From: Parabacteroides acidifaciens
GTDB lineage: Bacteria > Bacteroidota > Bacteroidia > Bacteroidales > Tannerellaceae
Reading direction: 5' to 3'
DNA: 64,000 bases
Assembly: GCF_003363715.1 (NCBI RefSeq)
Contig: NZ_QREV01000010.1
Location: 1-64,000 of the forward strand
This document shows, in pieces, positions 32,775 through 43,263 of this stretch; the first letter of the stretch is position 1; every line of letters begins with the position of its first letter. The notes beneath the pieces are model-generated. The model was not told the origin of the DNA, did not search any database, and saw only the letters and a program-made list of their open reading frames with translations. Made by a program: the position numbers and the translations under genes.

Positions 32775-33664
32775 TGATTAATAGAGGATTGTATAAATCG
32801 GGTTATTTCAGACGCAATAACCTTTTGTCCAATTTCGTTCACATGAATACCATCCCTATAATCAGCCAACCGCATCACTTCTAAACCTTTGATTAAGGGA
32901 ATAGAATCCCGCTCACAAAAAGAAATAATCTCCTCTCCTTCCTGATTGTATGTCCCTTTCTCCACTTCTACCCGATCAGGATGCAACCAGATAAAGAACG
33001 GAATACCTTCCTTTTTAAAACGGTCAGCCAACGCCTGAAAACCGGGGTTAAAGACTTTCCCATCCTTACTAATCTCGGAAGGAGCTTCCTGTTTCAAAAT
33101 CCGGGGCAACAAATAACGGTGTATCAATTCCCAATAAGCCAATTTATACTGATGACTCGGAAAACTCGGGTTCACGTCCACAACCGGCTGATAATTGATA
33201 TTATCATGTGCATCATGCGAACTACAAAGCAAAAAAGCAACCTTAGCCCCAAACGTCCCATATCGTTTCAAATAAGCCTCACAATTATCCGGTCCCCAAC
33301 TACCGGCAGAGATATTCAGTACCTGTACTTTCTTTCCGAACAGCTTCGACAATGAAGCACATAACCGGGAAGTAGCCATGCTATCCTGCTCTGTCTGCAC
33401 TCCCCCATTGATCACGGAATCTCCTAATCCCAATATAATAAAAGCAGAAGAATCAACCGATTCACTCCGCTGACTATATTCATTATATCGGACATGTTTC
33501 TTGAAACGATACTGGTTTTGATTAGGCTGGGCAATATATTCAAAATCCGGATCCGACTGTATTAATACAGTATCGCAAAGCCCCCAGGCTTTGCGGAGAT
33601 AAATCTCCCCACCTACTAAAACAAGAACAAATGCCACTATGGCAATCCCTATTTTCTTTTTCAT
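32771..33664 (-). CDS. SGNH-hydrolase-like membrane-anchored protein
   Basis: The 297-residue protein has one N-terminal membrane helix (IGIAIVAFVLVLVGGEIYLR) and an SGNH/GDSL domain: block I GLGDSVINGG near residue 79, SAGSWGPDN near 118, and the catalytic pair in DGIHVNEIG near 272. In capsule loci such proteins deacetylate or, like AlgJ, help acetylate the polymer on the periplasmic side. Here it is next to a hexapeptide acetyltransferase, so it may trim or transfer acetyl groups. Confidence 0.75.
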   Translation of the reverse strand: MKKKIGIAIVAFVLVLVGGEIYLRKAWGLCDTVLIQSDPDFEYIAQPNQNQYRFKKHVRYNEYSQRSESVDSSAFIILGLGDSVINGGVQTEQDSMATSRLCASLSKLFGKKVQVLNISAGSWGPDNCEAYLKRYGTFGAKVAFLLCSSHDAHDNINYQPVVDVNPSFPSHQYKLAYWELIHRYLLPRILKQEAPSEISKDGKVFNPGFQALADRFKKEGIPFFIWLHPDRVEVEKGTYNQEGEEIISFCERDSIPLIKGLEVMRLADYRDGIHVNEIGQKVIASEITRFIQSSINQ

Positions 33665-33671
33665 GATTCAG

Positions 33672-34802
33672 CTACTTCAAATACACAAACTCAGGTTTCT
33701 CACCTCCATATAGAATCCACTCATACAACCGCTTCATCTTACCGGCAACCATTTCTACGGAATAATTATCTTTAATCAACTGTTTACCCCGCTCTCCCAT
33801 CGCCAGCCTTTCCTCTTCGGAAGTATTCAATGCCTCCCGGATCGTCGTAGCTAACGTATCCACATCATTATCCACCCACCAACCACAAGAATGTGTGTTG
33901 AGCTCTTCCCAAGGGGTACCTTTAGAGGCGATGACAGGGACACCTTTTACTAATGCTTCAGTAATAATATTACCAAAGTTTTCAAAATCACTGGGAACAA
34001 CCAAGTAAGAAAGAGATTCTAATGCTTTCTCTTTCTCTTTACCACTTAAGAAACCCGTAAAAACAACGTTATTTAGTTGTAAGCGTTTTACTTCTTGTTG
34101 TAGGTATTGCATATAACCGGCATCCCCATCTCCAATAACCAAAACCTCCACATCTTTACACTGTAAAGCATTTACAGCATAAAAGATACGTTCCACATGT
34201 TTACGGGGATGGATACGTCCTAAATAGCCTATTCTCTGTTTATCCGGCGAAAGTCCCCCTGTTTGCTGATTACAGGATTGAATCGGATTAGGAATAACAG
34301 CTACAGGAGACTTAATCCCCATATTTCGCAAATGCTCCATCTCTTCCATACAAGTAGCGTGCAAGCAAGCAGCCTTTTGCAAATCCGATTTCAGATATAG
34401 CCACAACGATAATTTCTTAATCATTGCAGACTTTTCAAAACACTGAGGATATAACATTCCTCTCAATGTTATCACATAAGGTTTATGTTCTTTTCTTGCC
34501 CATGAAGCTGTACAAACAGACGGATATTGCCAGATGCCCTGGATATGATAAACATCCGCCTGTTCCTTTTCCAATGCCTTACGAAAATGAGAAGAATAAC
34601 CAAACCGTTGTTCTTTCGGACGCGGAACCAAATGGATAAACGCTGAAGAATCTATCAATTGATCTTTTTCTTTATCAATATCGTATGTCAATATAACAGA
34701 AGACAGACCAGCAGCAATCTCACCTTTAACAGATAATAAAGTGCTTAAGGCAGGACCGCCCGATAGAACTCCCATAGAGGGGATTGAATGTAATATCTTC
34801 AT
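33672..34802 (-). CDS. Glycosyltransferase family 4
   Basis: The 376-residue protein is a GT-B enzyme: glycine-rich N-terminus (SIPSMGVLSGGPALSTLLSV), RIGYLGRIHPRKHVERIFYA near residue 190, and the donor-binding LVVPSDFENFGNIITEALVK near 270 with the retaining-enzyme E-x7-E spacing. It adds a sugar to the lipid-linked repeat unit. It is part of the capsule operon, 7 bp before the SGNH gene. Confidence 0.9.
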   Translation of the reverse strand: MKILHSIPSMGVLSGGPALSTLLSVKGEIAAGLSSVILTYDIDKEKDQLIDSSAFIHLVPRPKEQRFGYSSHFRKALEKEQADVYHIQGIWQYPSVCTASWARKEHKPYVITLRGMLYPQCFEKSAMIKKLSLWLYLKSDLQKAACLHATCMEEMEHLRNMGIKSPVAVIPNPIQSCNQQTGGLSPDKQRIGYLGRIHPRKHVERIFYAVNALQCKDVEVLVIGDGDAGYMQYLQQEVKRLQLNNVVFTGFLSGKEKEKALESLSYLVVPSDFENFGNIITEALVKGVPVIASKGTPWEELNTHSCGWWVDNDVDTLATTIREALNTSEEERLAMGERGKQLIKDNYSVEMVAGKMKRLYEWILYGGEKPEFVYLK

Positions 34803-34849
34803 TTTTTCCCAGAAAAGATTTTATAATTTAAATCGTCATATTCAAAACA

Positions 34850-35833
34850 TTAAACGCTTCTGTTTGGAGAATAACTCATTCTTTTACGAAAACGATGCGT
34901 ATACTTGTATTTTATCTTTCTTATAAGAAAAGATAATTTAAGACGTGGGAGCCAATATGAAAAATATATTCTATTTCTTCCATACTTCAATAATAAATCA
35001 ACCGTTATTTCTTGATATGGCAAAAAACGATTTGGTACGATCAGGAACTTTCCATCATAATCGATTTTCAAATCCACTTTCATAGGCCGTTTCAAAAAAT
35101 GTATATATAAAAACTCTTCTCTTTGTATATGTCTTTCTTTATCTAAATAATAACGGTAAAGACTCCCTGAATCCCATACAAAAACCTGATAATCATTCTT
35201 ATAATCATCTTCACTTTTATAATGAAGTAACTTAAAGTTATAACTTCGTATCTTTAAATCAGCAAAGGGTACATTCTCATATATAGGAATTCCAACAGTT
35301 TTAAAATAATAGTTTATTCCAACTTCATCTATAAAATAATATCCTAATTCAGAAGTAATATTTTCTTTATAAGAAGGTATCCCTGATAAGTTCATTTTAT
35401 AAATAGCATTAATATCTTGATTATTTCTAAATAATGTCATGTGTCCTCTCCAAGATATTTTATCGTATTCTTTATATACATATTCTTCTATCATAGAATT
35501 AAAATTGCCCCAGATCAAATCATTATCACAATACCCCCAAAAATCATATTGTTTAATATATTCACTAAACAGCTCGCCATAAGCGACCCTAAAAGCACAT
35601 ATATCATAAGGTTTATTCAGTTGAATAGGATAATCATAACAAGATTGTATATATTCCTGCAACTCTTCAAAGTTCATATAATTCACTTTAACATTAGGAG
35701 GATAATCATAGCTTGATCGATCATCCGTAAAAATAATCCAATCAATTTCAGGATTATATTGACATGACTTCAGCCATAGAGGAAAATAATTTGGGAATTT
35801 TCCAAAATATGGAAGAATAAAGACTATTTTCAT
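34850..35833 (-). CDS. DUF6625-type putative glycosyltransferase
   Basis: The 327-residue protein resembles the DUF6625 group found in capsule clusters: MKIVFILPYFGKFPNYFPLW at the N-terminus, IDWIIFTDDRSSYDYP, and FWGYCDNDLIWGNF near residue 98, whose DND could be the metal site. The fold looks GT-A-like, but activity is not demonstrated. The gene is strongly A/T-rich, like its upstream neighbours, and lies 2 bp after a GT4 gene. Confidence 0.75.
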   Translation of the reverse strand: MKIVFILPYFGKFPNYFPLWLKSCQYNPEIDWIIFTDDRSSYDYPPNVKVNYMNFEELQEYIQSCYDYPIQLNKPYDICAFRVAYGELFSEYIKQYDFWGYCDNDLIWGNFNSMIEEYVYKEYDKISWRGHMTLFRNNQDINAIYKMNLSGIPSYKENITSELGYYFIDEVGINYYFKTVGIPIYENVPFADLKIRSYNFKLLHYKSEDDYKNDYQVFVWDSGSLYRYYLDKERHIQREEFLYIHFLKRPMKVDLKIDYDGKFLIVPNRFLPYQEITVDLLLKYGRNRIYFSYWLPRLKLSFLIRKIKYKYTHRFRKRMSYSPNRSV

Positions 35834-35835
35834 AA

Positions 35836-36870
35836 TTATATAATGCTTAATAAAGTTTGAGCCACAATCTCCGGATTAATCCGCCTGGACAATTCACGAC
35901 TTTTATACGACATACGTATCAATTCTTCATCGGAAGAATTGATCAACGATTGAAGAGCCTTACGAATAGAAGATACATCTCCCGGAGTAAACAAATGACC
36001 GTTATAGTTTTCCAAAACAAAATAAGGAACTGCCCCACAACAATTGGAAGAAAGAATAGGCAATCCGCCTGCAGCAGCCTCATGCAAAACCAAAGCCCAA
36101 GGTTCAAAGACAGAAGGAAGAATAAAAGCTCCGGAGTTTTGCATTTCAACAGCCAGTTCTTCTTGTGACATAAAATCTTTGATTTCCACATCAGGGAAAC
36201 CATCCAATGTATCACGCAACGGACCATTCCCGATCAAAGTCAATACCCAATCTTTCCTATCAGGAATAGATTTCCATGCATTTAATAAAAAAGATAAACC
36301 TTTCACTTTAGCAAAACGGCCAATAAACAGAAGCCTACGAGGATAACTTATTTCCTTTGATGAAATAGATACTTTCTGGAATATATTCGTATCAGCAGAG
36401 TAGAAAGGCTCAATAATTTGAGATCGTTTAAAACCCAACCTTCGAGCATATTCATATTGCCATATTCCCGCTATTTGAATATGACTAAACCAACGTTTAT
36501 GTCTAAGCGGAGAAAACAGAACATTCAGCCATTGTTTTCCTCCCTGCCATTGAGTATCGCAACCAGCAACAATCGGTATATTACATTCCTTACGATAAGA
36601 GCCGACTACTTTACAATACAGTTTATCAATCCAACCAGAAACCCAAATCAGATCAGGTTTAATATTTCGAACTTGATTTAGTAGAGAAGAAGGATCGGAA
36701 AATGAATTACGATCATAATAAACTACATTCGGCAATTCAGGTGGTATATAAGGAGTCTTACATTTTGTCCATCTAACAATGTGGGCTGTACAATCCATTC
36801 GTAAAAGTTCTTTTATAACAACGATGTTATAAGGCATCAATTCCGAATATAGGATTAAGATTGTTTTCAT
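35836..36870 (-). CDS. Glycosyltransferase family 4
   Basis: The 344-residue protein is a GT-B transferase, with PRRLLFIGRFAKVKGLSFLL near residue 175 and the donor site ILPSVFEPWALVLHEAAAGG near 252, where the two glutamates are spaced as in retaining GT4 enzymes. Its ATG shares one base with the stop of the upstream GT4 gene. Specificity unknown; role in repeat-unit assembly inferred from the operon. Confidence 0.9.
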   Translation of the reverse strand: MKTILILYSELMPYNIVVIKELLRMDCTAHIVRWTKCKTPYIPPELPNVVYYDRNSFSDPSSLLNQVRNIKPDLIWVSGWIDKLYCKVVGSYRKECNIPIVAGCDTQWQGGKQWLNVLFSPLRHKRWFSHIQIAGIWQYEYARRLGFKRSQIIEPFYSADTNIFQKVSISSKEISYPRRLLFIGRFAKVKGLSFLLNAWKSIPDRKDWVLTLIGNGPLRDTLDGFPDVEIKDFMSQEELAVEMQNSGAFILPSVFEPWALVLHEAAAGGLPILSSNCCGAVPYFVLENYNGHLFTPGDVSSIRKALQSLINSSDEELIRMSYKSRELSRRINPEIVAQTLLSII

Positions 36871-37853
36871 TATAATGTATGATAAATTTGTAAATATGCA
36901 TTTGCCACGTAAGAAGGAGTATATTTCTCAACATTATACAAGCCTTCTTTTACGATTTTATCCCTTAGTTCTCCATTCTCAATAATAGAGATAAAACCTT
37001 TCTGGATAGCAGATACATCATAAGGATCAACAAGGACAGCCCCATTTGCTGCAATCTCTTTCATTGGAGAGATATTAGAAGTTAAAACAGGACGTCCTAT
37101 CGCCTGAGCTTCAATTATAGGCATCCCAAAACCTTCATACCAGGAAACAAAACTTACAATATCACTTTGTACATATTCATTTATGATCTCCGCATCAGAA
37201 AGATGATACACGTTTGAATAATTAATCTGATAAAATTGCAAATGCTCTTGTAAAGCGGTACTGATAATTCCTACTATTCTCAAATGGCAGGGTATCCCAT
37301 GTAATGCTTCTATTGTTCGATACAAATTCTTATTTTCTCCTGTACCAATACACAAAATCCGAGGGCAAATAGTATTAAAAGTATTTTCAACCGATTTGAA
37401 CGAAGCATCTATGGCATTTGGTATGACAGTCAGCTTATGAGGAGAACATAATTTATACTTTATAACTTTCTGCTTAGTCTCTTCTGAAATACAAATGACT
37501 TTAGCAGACCTCCAAAAAGGAAGATAGAACCAAAATATTTTATACAGAAAATGCTTCATTCCTTTAGAATATTCCAAATAACCTATATCATGCAAAGTAA
37601 TAACAGTCTTTTTACGAGGTAAGACAAACGCTAAATAATACACATCCCCTGTAATATGGTTAATACCTTTTCTATTTCGATGCACAAAAGCAAATCTAAT
37701 ATTTTTCAATATAGAAAGAATATCTGCTTTAGCACAAGGCATATAAAAATTTTCAATATGCTCCTTTTTTTCGATTTCTGCAATATAAGTTTGAGAAACT
37801 TTACCAATGCTATAGCCGGAAGAAGGATTACGATGGAAGTAAGTTATATTCAT
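36870..37853 (-). CDS. Glycosyltransferase family 4
   Basis: The 327-residue protein has GT4 features: MNITYFHRNPSSGYSIGKVS, KTVITLHDIGYLEYSKGMKH, VICISEETKQKVI, and the acceptor/donor region FVSWYEGFGMPIIEAQAIGR near residue 235. The middle resembles mannosyltransferases of capsule loci. It overlaps the FkbM-type gene by 4 bp. A/T-rich codons suggest that this block was acquired. Confidence 0.9.
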   Translation of the reverse strand: MNITYFHRNPSSGYSIGKVSQTYIAEIEKKEHIENFYMPCAKADILSILKNIRFAFVHRNRKGINHITGDVYYLAFVLPRKKTVITLHDIGYLEYSKGMKHFLYKIFWFYLPFWRSAKVICISEETKQKVIKYKLCSPHKLTVIPNAIDASFKSVENTFNTICPRILCIGTGENKNLYRTIEALHGIPCHLRIVGIISTALQEHLQFYQINYSNVYHLSDAEIINEYVQSDIVSFVSWYEGFGMPIIEAQAIGRPVLTSNISPMKEIAANGAVLVDPYDVSAIQKGFISIIENGELRDKIVKEGLYNVEKYTPSYVANAYLQIYHTL

Positions 37854-38707
37854 GAATAAATAAATAAGATATTTCCAAAAAAATTGTCTGTTGATATTTT
37901 TTCAAAATCAAACGGTTTCATAGAACATCCACATCCTCTCCAGAAACGAGTAATAGGTTTAAGAGTATATGCTTTATATCCTCTATCTATAAAATAATTA
38001 TATAAATCCACTAAAGAATATCCTGCTTGATGAGCACTTTCACTATTAAATTCACACCAAACATCAGGATGGCAACAAGAAATCATCTCCTTTCCTCCTT
38101 GTACACATCCCCATTCAGCACCTTCTATATCAATTTTTAAAAAACGTACATTTAGCCTATTATTCTGTTTCCATATAGTATCTAATGTAATAGTTTGAAC
38201 TTGCTCTTCTTTTCCGGTAGGTTTATCATACAAAGAATTACAACCGCAAGTAAAATCAGATAAAGTAAGAGTTAATATCTTATTATCTTCATCCAAAATA
38301 GCTTTTTGATAAACTTCCACATTCTTAACTTGATTTTGAAATAACACCGTTTTGATAAAAGAAGCATTAGAAGAACTTGCTTCTATTGCATAGATTTTCT
38401 CAAAGCAAGGTACTAAATTAAGAGAATAAGTTCCTAAATTAGCCCCAACATCAATAAATACCCCCTTTGATTTTTTATATTTATCAAAAAAGTATCTAAC
38501 AAAAGAAACTTCATACGCACCATCCATATATATCCAATATTGAATAAAATCACCTATATTCAATAATACATGTAGTTTTGAAAACTTCAATTTTTTAGAC
38601 TTAAAAATATTCCTTCCTTTGCAAACAGATGATAGTTTAAATAAAAACTGATAAGGAATAAATTTACAATAACTAAACAAAAACAGAATCACATTCATTA
38701 TATTCAT
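37850..38707 (-). CDS. FkbM-family methyltransferase
   Basis: The 285-residue protein carries the FkbM SAM-binding core: GVFIDVGANLGTYSLNLVPC near residue 90, KIYAIEASSSNASFIKTVLF, and VRFLKIDIEGAEWGCVQGG near 185. It would methylate a sugar hydroxyl of the repeat unit. An N-terminal hydrophobic stretch (NVILFLFSYCKFIPYQFLF) may attach it to the membrane. It overlaps neighbours on both sides by 4 bp. Confidence 0.88.
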   Translation of the reverse strand: MNIMNVILFLFSYCKFIPYQFLFKLSSVCKGRNIFKSKKLKFSKLHVLLNIGDFIQYWIYMDGAYEVSFVRYFFDKYKKSKGVFIDVGANLGTYSLNLVPCFEKIYAIEASSSNASFIKTVLFQNQVKNVEVYQKAILDEDNKILTLTLSDFTCGCNSLYDKPTGKEEQVQTITLDTIWKQNNRLNVRFLKIDIEGAEWGCVQGGKEMISCCHPDVWCEFNSESAHQAGYSLVDLYNYFIDRGYKAYTLKPITRFWRGCGCSMKPFDFEKISTDNFFGNILFIYS

Positions 38708-39897
38708 TTTTTAATCACGTTTATTTCATTATAATATGAAACAAGAAGCATATACAAATAAGCAGTTTTAACTCCTGTGAAAATAATTCCAGAAATAGAA
38801 AACAATAGAAATATCAATAATATGTAATAGGAAAATGTTCGTTTTTTTAACATCCAGTAATAGAAATACGACAATGAAACTACCATCATACCTCCATATA
38901 AAAACAACAAATTTCCTAAATCACCATCCATACCCCAATAATGATAATAAGATTCAATAATATTCATTGAAAAATGTCCAAACAGATAATGTATCACAGA
39001 AACATCTGTCATCCACAAAAAATCGAATCCAGCCAATCGTCCTCCTAAACTCTCATCATCTATATCTATACTCAAACTACGCACTTCACCAACACTTTCC
39101 ATAACATAAAAATAGAAACCTCCTAAAATCAATAATAGCAGTATTACTTTTATTATATCCTTCATATATATACCTGCTCTTTGTTTATCATAACTAATAT
39201 CAAATAGCAAGAGTGAAAAATAAACGACCATTCCGGTTCGACTTCCTGTTAAAAAGACAGACAGGCCTATTAATATATAAAATAGCAACTTATGCAATAT
39301 TTTAGCACTTTGATTTTGTATTAGATAGATAGCAAACAGGAAAATCACCATAGAAGAATAAGCATTCGGATTTCTAAAAATCCCATAATACCTACTATTA
39401 GCAGCCAATAATAAATTGTCTGCCTTTGAAACATTACTTATTACATATGCTGCATTGTCTGTATCTAATGGATAATACGTATCAATAAAATCTTTAACAA
39501 AACCAATATCAAAAACCAATGCCATTTGTGACCCCACTAATAAAAACGTACATAAATAGATAAAATTATTATTTATCGTATCATCATATTTACAAAATGG
39601 GAACAACAGAAAAAGACTGATTAATTGCATAGACATAGCAACTGATTTAAAGTCAAGCATGTTTCCAAACGAAAAACAATAAACAATAAAACTAACAAAT
39701 ATAGTAGTTATTACTGCAACTGACCATTTTTTCAGTTTTAATGGATGTCGATTTTGACACCAATATAACACAAATGGCATCACTCCTTGTAGCGCAAAAG
39801 CATACATATTTACATTAGGAGCAAAAAAAGCAATAAACAAAGCTATACGAACAATATATTTTTTCAAATTTATTCTATCTATTTTTAAACAATACAC
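38704..39897 (-). CDS. wzy: O-antigen/capsule polymerase (Wzy-like)
   Basis: The 397-residue protein has about ten to eleven membrane helices and one large periplasmic loop (about residues 260-310), the usual Wzy shape. The segment FRNPNAYSSMVIFLFAIYLI and the following SRTGMVVYFSLLL recall the Wzy_C/O-antigen ligase region. Sequence similarity in this family is always low, so the call rests on topology plus location between GT genes and the flippase. It overlaps the GT2 gene by 23 bp. Confidence 0.8.
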   Translation of the reverse strand: MYCLKIDRINLKKYIVRIALFIAFFAPNVNMYAFALQGVMPFVLYWCQNRHPLKLKKWSVAVITTIFVSFIVYCFSFGNMLDFKSVAMSMQLISLFLLFPFCKYDDTINNNFIYLCTFLLVGSQMALVFDIGFVKDFIDTYYPLDTDNAAYVISNVSKADNLLLAANSRYYGIFRNPNAYSSMVIFLFAIYLIQNQSAKILHKLLFYILIGLSVFLTGSRTGMVVYFSLLLFDISYDKQRAGIYMKDIIKVILLLLILGGFYFYVMESVGEVRSLSIDIDDESLGGRLAGFDFLWMTDVSVIHYLFGHFSMNIIESYYHYWGMDGDLGNLLFLYGGMMVVSLSYFYYWMLKKRTFSYYILLIFLLFSISGIIFTGVKTAYLYMLLVSYYNEINVIKK

Positions 39898-40894
39898 TTC
39901 TATAGATCAAAAAAGTTCTTACAAATACAGGAAACTTCATGATTAAAATATAAATATATCCTTTTAAATTAAATGGTATCGTTTGAAACATTTTCCATAG
40001 ACTAATATCAAACTTAGTCCAGTTTTTATAATAGCTTGTTTTTTCATCTTTAGAGATACTATTAGACTGATATAACAATAAATAAGTACGACTAATTGAT
40101 TCTACCATAAATGCAAGATATTTTCCATATATGGAAGTATTCACATAGAAAGACAATATTTCTTTCCAAGCGTCAACCATTTCCGTATATTCTTTGGCAT
40201 TCCTTAGAGAAAAATTCCGAAATCGATTATATTCTGTTGAATTTTCTCGTTGATAATATGTTAATGTTATATTAGACAATAAAGAACAAGAACTTGCATA
40301 ATAAAAAACGAATGGAGTAAATATACCATCTTCATTAATATGATGTGGGAAACAACGTATATTGTTTTTTTTCAAAAAAGCAATTGAATAAAGTTTATTC
40401 CATGTAATCCCTGATATCATTATCTTTCTACTATACACACTCTCCGGAATTACATATTTACCTTTAAGTAATATATCCTTATAGTAACATCCTCCTTTTA
40501 TCAGTTTCCCGTCTAAATCGACCTTATCATAGGATCCAGCCACAAAATCCACTGGTTCCTTCATCATCGCCTTATACAACACCTCTATACAATCTGGCGT
40601 TATTTCATCATCACTATCCATAAAGAACAAATACTCTCCTTTTGCATTATCTATAGCTGTATTTTTAGTTGCCCCCGTTCCTATATTATGAGGATGCTCA
40701 ATGATCCGTACTTCTTTTCCTCGTGGATGCTCGGCTACGATTTTACGGACAATATCCATGCTATCATCCGTACCCCGATCATCCACAATCAGAAATTCGA
40801 TACTATCAAAAGTTTGATTCAGAGCAGAAAGCAAAGCGCGTTCCACATAAGGCGCCACATTGTAAATGGGCATTGATAAAGTTACTTTATACAT
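39875..40894 (-). CDS. Glycosyltransferase family 2
   Basis: The 339-residue GT-A protein reads VTLSMPIYNVAPYVERALLS at the start, FLIVDDRGTDDSMDIV, and a DXD-like site in LFFMDSDDEITPDC near residue 95. The C-terminal 100 residues are helical. It would transfer one sugar during repeat-unit assembly. The gene is A/T-rich and overlaps the polymerase gene by 23 bp. Confidence 0.9.
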   Translation of the reverse strand: MYKVTLSMPIYNVAPYVERALLSALNQTFDSIEFLIVDDRGTDDSMDIVRKIVAEHPRGKEVRIIEHPHNIGTGATKNTAIDNAKGEYLFFMDSDDEITPDCIEVLYKAMMKEPVDFVAGSYDKVDLDGKLIKGGCYYKDILLKGKYVIPESVYSRKIMISGITWNKLYSIAFLKKNNIRCFPHHINEDGIFTPFVFYYASSCSLLSNITLTYYQRENSTEYNRFRNFSLRNAKEYTEMVDAWKEILSFYVNTSIYGKYLAFMVESISRTYLLLYQSNSISKDEKTSYYKNWTKFDISLWKMFQTIPFNLKGYIYILIMKFPVFVRTFLIYRSVLFKNR

Positions 40895-40909
40895 GATTGG
40901 ATTTATTCT

Positions 40910-42325
40910 TTATATATGAAGACGAAGCAATGCTTCGCGATAGCCTTCTTTCAAAAAAGAAAGGCTTCCTATATTCATTTGTTTTAATATAACACGAGGC
41001 CAGTACCAGTTATTATAAGCCGACTGTGCTAATCCGGTAGACAAAACAATACCCCATAGGCCCAAATGAAGCCATGACAAAGAGATATAGCATCCGGCAG
41101 TTATTCCTAATCCCGTAAATAAGCAACTTTTAAGGAAGGGAAAATCGTTTCCTGCTATCACAGTCTGACATAAATTCCAAAAATTATGATCCAGCAACCT
41201 GAAGCCGGCACAGGCTAACAGAATAAAGGCACTTGGTAAAGTCGTATTTGAACCTATAAACCGAATAGCATAGGGAGCAACTGTTATGAGTAATATCGTT
41301 CCTACCACAAAAAAGGAATAGAATATAGTCATTGTATAAGCGACTTCTTTTCTAAACAGTGTTTTGTTATCCGATACACGAAGGGAAGCAAAGCGAGGTT
41401 GATAGATCGTGAACATGATACCGGAAATTCCCCCGATCAAACCGATCAACTGTATCATCAAGCCATACGAAGCAACTTCTTCCAAGGACAGGTAAATACC
41501 GGCCAGTAAAGTAGATGCACCATAGGTTAAATACCCGGATAATGTGGTTATCCCAAGTTTTTTCGAGTTATGCCACAGGGTCTTAAATAACGCTATCTTT
41601 TCTGTGACTGATACTTTATAAGACGATAAAGTTTGTCTTAGTCCTGCTGTAAAATAGTAGCGATATGACAAGTATCGGGTCAAGAATGGATAAATAAAAT
41701 TAGCTATCACCACCCCTAACAAACCATATCCGGCATATAACAAAACATAAGTAAGCACAATCTTCAAGACATTGGAATAGACCATCGCCTTCTTACTTTC
41801 TTTGATTTTACCTGAACCAGTCAATAATGCGCTATAGTAGGAGTAATAAATTTGAAAGAACACACCTGCTGAATAGATCAACCAAATAAGAAGACTGTTC
41901 GGGAGATTACTGAAACCGGCTGTCACTTGATAAACATATCCAGTGCCGGCTGTTAGCATAAGTAATAAGACAACACCTCCCATCAAACGGTATATCCAAC
42001 GGGCTGTCTGGATCAGTGCGGCTAAAAGAGAATAATTTATTTCAACCTTTACAAAACTGTCCAGTGTTTCTATTCCATTCTTCAACAATCGTTGTGCACC
42101 ACTATAGACATACGTTACATTCCGTCCGAATTGGGGAGAAAAACCAAAGTCAACCAAAGTAACCAACTGTCCCACCGAAAGCATCAAATAGTTCATACCG
42201 ACCTCTTCAGCAGAAAGCATTCTTAATACCATTGGCAATATAATAATCCCGGATGCAATAGAAAAGAACTGAGCAAAATAGCCCCAAATAATATCTTGTC
42301 GACTGACCTTTATTGTCTGAGACAT
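40910..42325 (-). CDS. wzx: Repeat-unit flippase (Wzx-like)
   Basis: The 471-residue protein has about twelve to fourteen membrane helices and belongs to the polysaccharide-transport branch of the MOP superfamily (IIWGYFAQFFSIASGIIILP at the N-terminus). It should move the lipid-linked repeat unit to the periplasmic side for polymerisation. It is 2 bp downstream of the UDP-xylose synthase gene. GC content rises again from here toward the operon start. Confidence 0.85.
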   Translation of the reverse strand: MSQTIKVSRQDIIWGYFAQFFSIASGIIILPMVLRMLSAEEVGMNYLMLSVGQLVTLVDFGFSPQFGRNVTYVYSGAQRLLKNGIETLDSFVKVEINYSLLAALIQTARWIYRLMGGVVLLLMLTAGTGYVYQVTAGFSNLPNSLLIWLIYSAGVFFQIYYSYYSALLTGSGKIKESKKAMVYSNVLKIVLTYVLLYAGYGLLGVVIANFIYPFLTRYLSYRYYFTAGLRQTLSSYKVSVTEKIALFKTLWHNSKKLGITTLSGYLTYGASTLLAGIYLSLEEVASYGLMIQLIGLIGGISGIMFTIYQPRFASLRVSDNKTLFRKEVAYTMTIFYSFFVVGTILLITVAPYAIRFIGSNTTLPSAFILLACAGFRLLDHNFWNLCQTVIAGNDFPFLKSCLFTGLGITAGCYISLSWLHLGLWGIVLSTGLAQSAYNNWYWPRVILKQMNIGSLSFLKEGYREALLRLHI

Positions 42326-42327
42326 TA

Positions 42328-43263
42328 TTATTCTAAGTCCTTAAAATACTCAATCGTCATCTTCAACCCCTCTTCCAGCTTCACCTTCGGTTCCCAACCA
42401 TTAAGCATTTCTTTTGCCAAAGAAATATCCGGTTTACGCTGTTTCGGATCATCGCCCGGTAACGGGCAATGTACGATTTTGGAATTGGAACCGGTGAGCT
42501 CGATTATCTTTTCAGCCAGTTCCAGCATTGTGAACTCGCCGGGGTTACCGATATTGACCGGGCCGATGAAGTCGTCGACTGTAGCCATCATACGGACCAT
42601 GCCTTCAACCAGGTCATCCACATATTGGAAGCTACGGGTTTGAAGGCCGTCGCCGTAAATCGTAAGATCTTCGCCTCGTAAGGCCTGCATGATGAAGTTG
42701 GAGACGACACGGCCGTCGTTCGGGTTCATATTCGGACCGTAGGTGTTGAAGATGCGGATGATTTTAATCCGTACGCCATTCTGACGGTGGTAGTCCATGA
42801 AGAGCGTCTCGGCAGAGCGTTTGCCTTCGTCGTAGCAGCTACGAATACCGATCGGATTGACATGTCCCCAATAGCTCTCTACCTGCGGATGGACAGCGGG
42901 GTCGCCATAGACTTCACTGGTGGATGCTTGGAGGATCTTCGCATTCGTACGTTTCGCCAACCCTAACATGTTCATCGCTCCGTAGATGGATGTCTTCATC
43001 GTCTTGATGGGGTTATATTGGTAATGGGGAGGGGACGCGGGACAGGCCAGGTTGTAGACTTCGTCGACCTCGGCATAATAGGGAGTGGTCACGTCGTGAC
43101 GGACCAGCTCGAAGTTATGACAGTCCAGCAGCTGCCGGATATTATCCTTGCTACCGGTAAAATAGTTATCCAGACAAATCACATCATTGCCTTCTCTGAC
43201 AAGACGCGCACAGAGATGGGAACCGATAAAGCCGGCGCCTCCCGTTACTAAAATCCGTTTCAT
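42328..43263 (-). CDS. uxs: UDP-glucuronate decarboxylase (UDP-xylose synthase)
   Basis: The 311-residue extended SDR enzyme has the NAD site [15 protein letters not shown], the UXS signature [32 protein letters not shown], the catalytic SCYDEGKR (YxxxK) near residue 147, and [20 protein letters not shown]. It converts UDP-glucuronate to UDP-xylose. Its substrate is made by Ugd, encoded upstream with a 4-bp overlap, so the capsule probably contains xylose or a xylose-derived sugar. Confidence 0.93.
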   Translation of the reverse strand: MKRILVTGGAGFIGSHLCARLVREGNDVICLDNYFTGSKDNIRQLLDCHNFELVRHDVTTPYYAEVDEVYNLACPASPPHYQYNPIKTMKTSIYGAMNMLGLAKRTNAKILQASTSEVYGDPAVHPQVESYWGHVNPIGIRSCYDEGKRSAETLFMDYHRQNGVRIKIIRIFNTYGPNMNPNDGRVVSNFIMQALRGEDLTIYGDGLQTRSFQYVDDLVEGMVRMMATVDDFIGPVNIGNPGEFTMLELAEKIIELTGSNSKIVHCPLPGDDPKQRKPDISLAKEMLNGWEPKVKLEEGLKMTIEYFKDLE

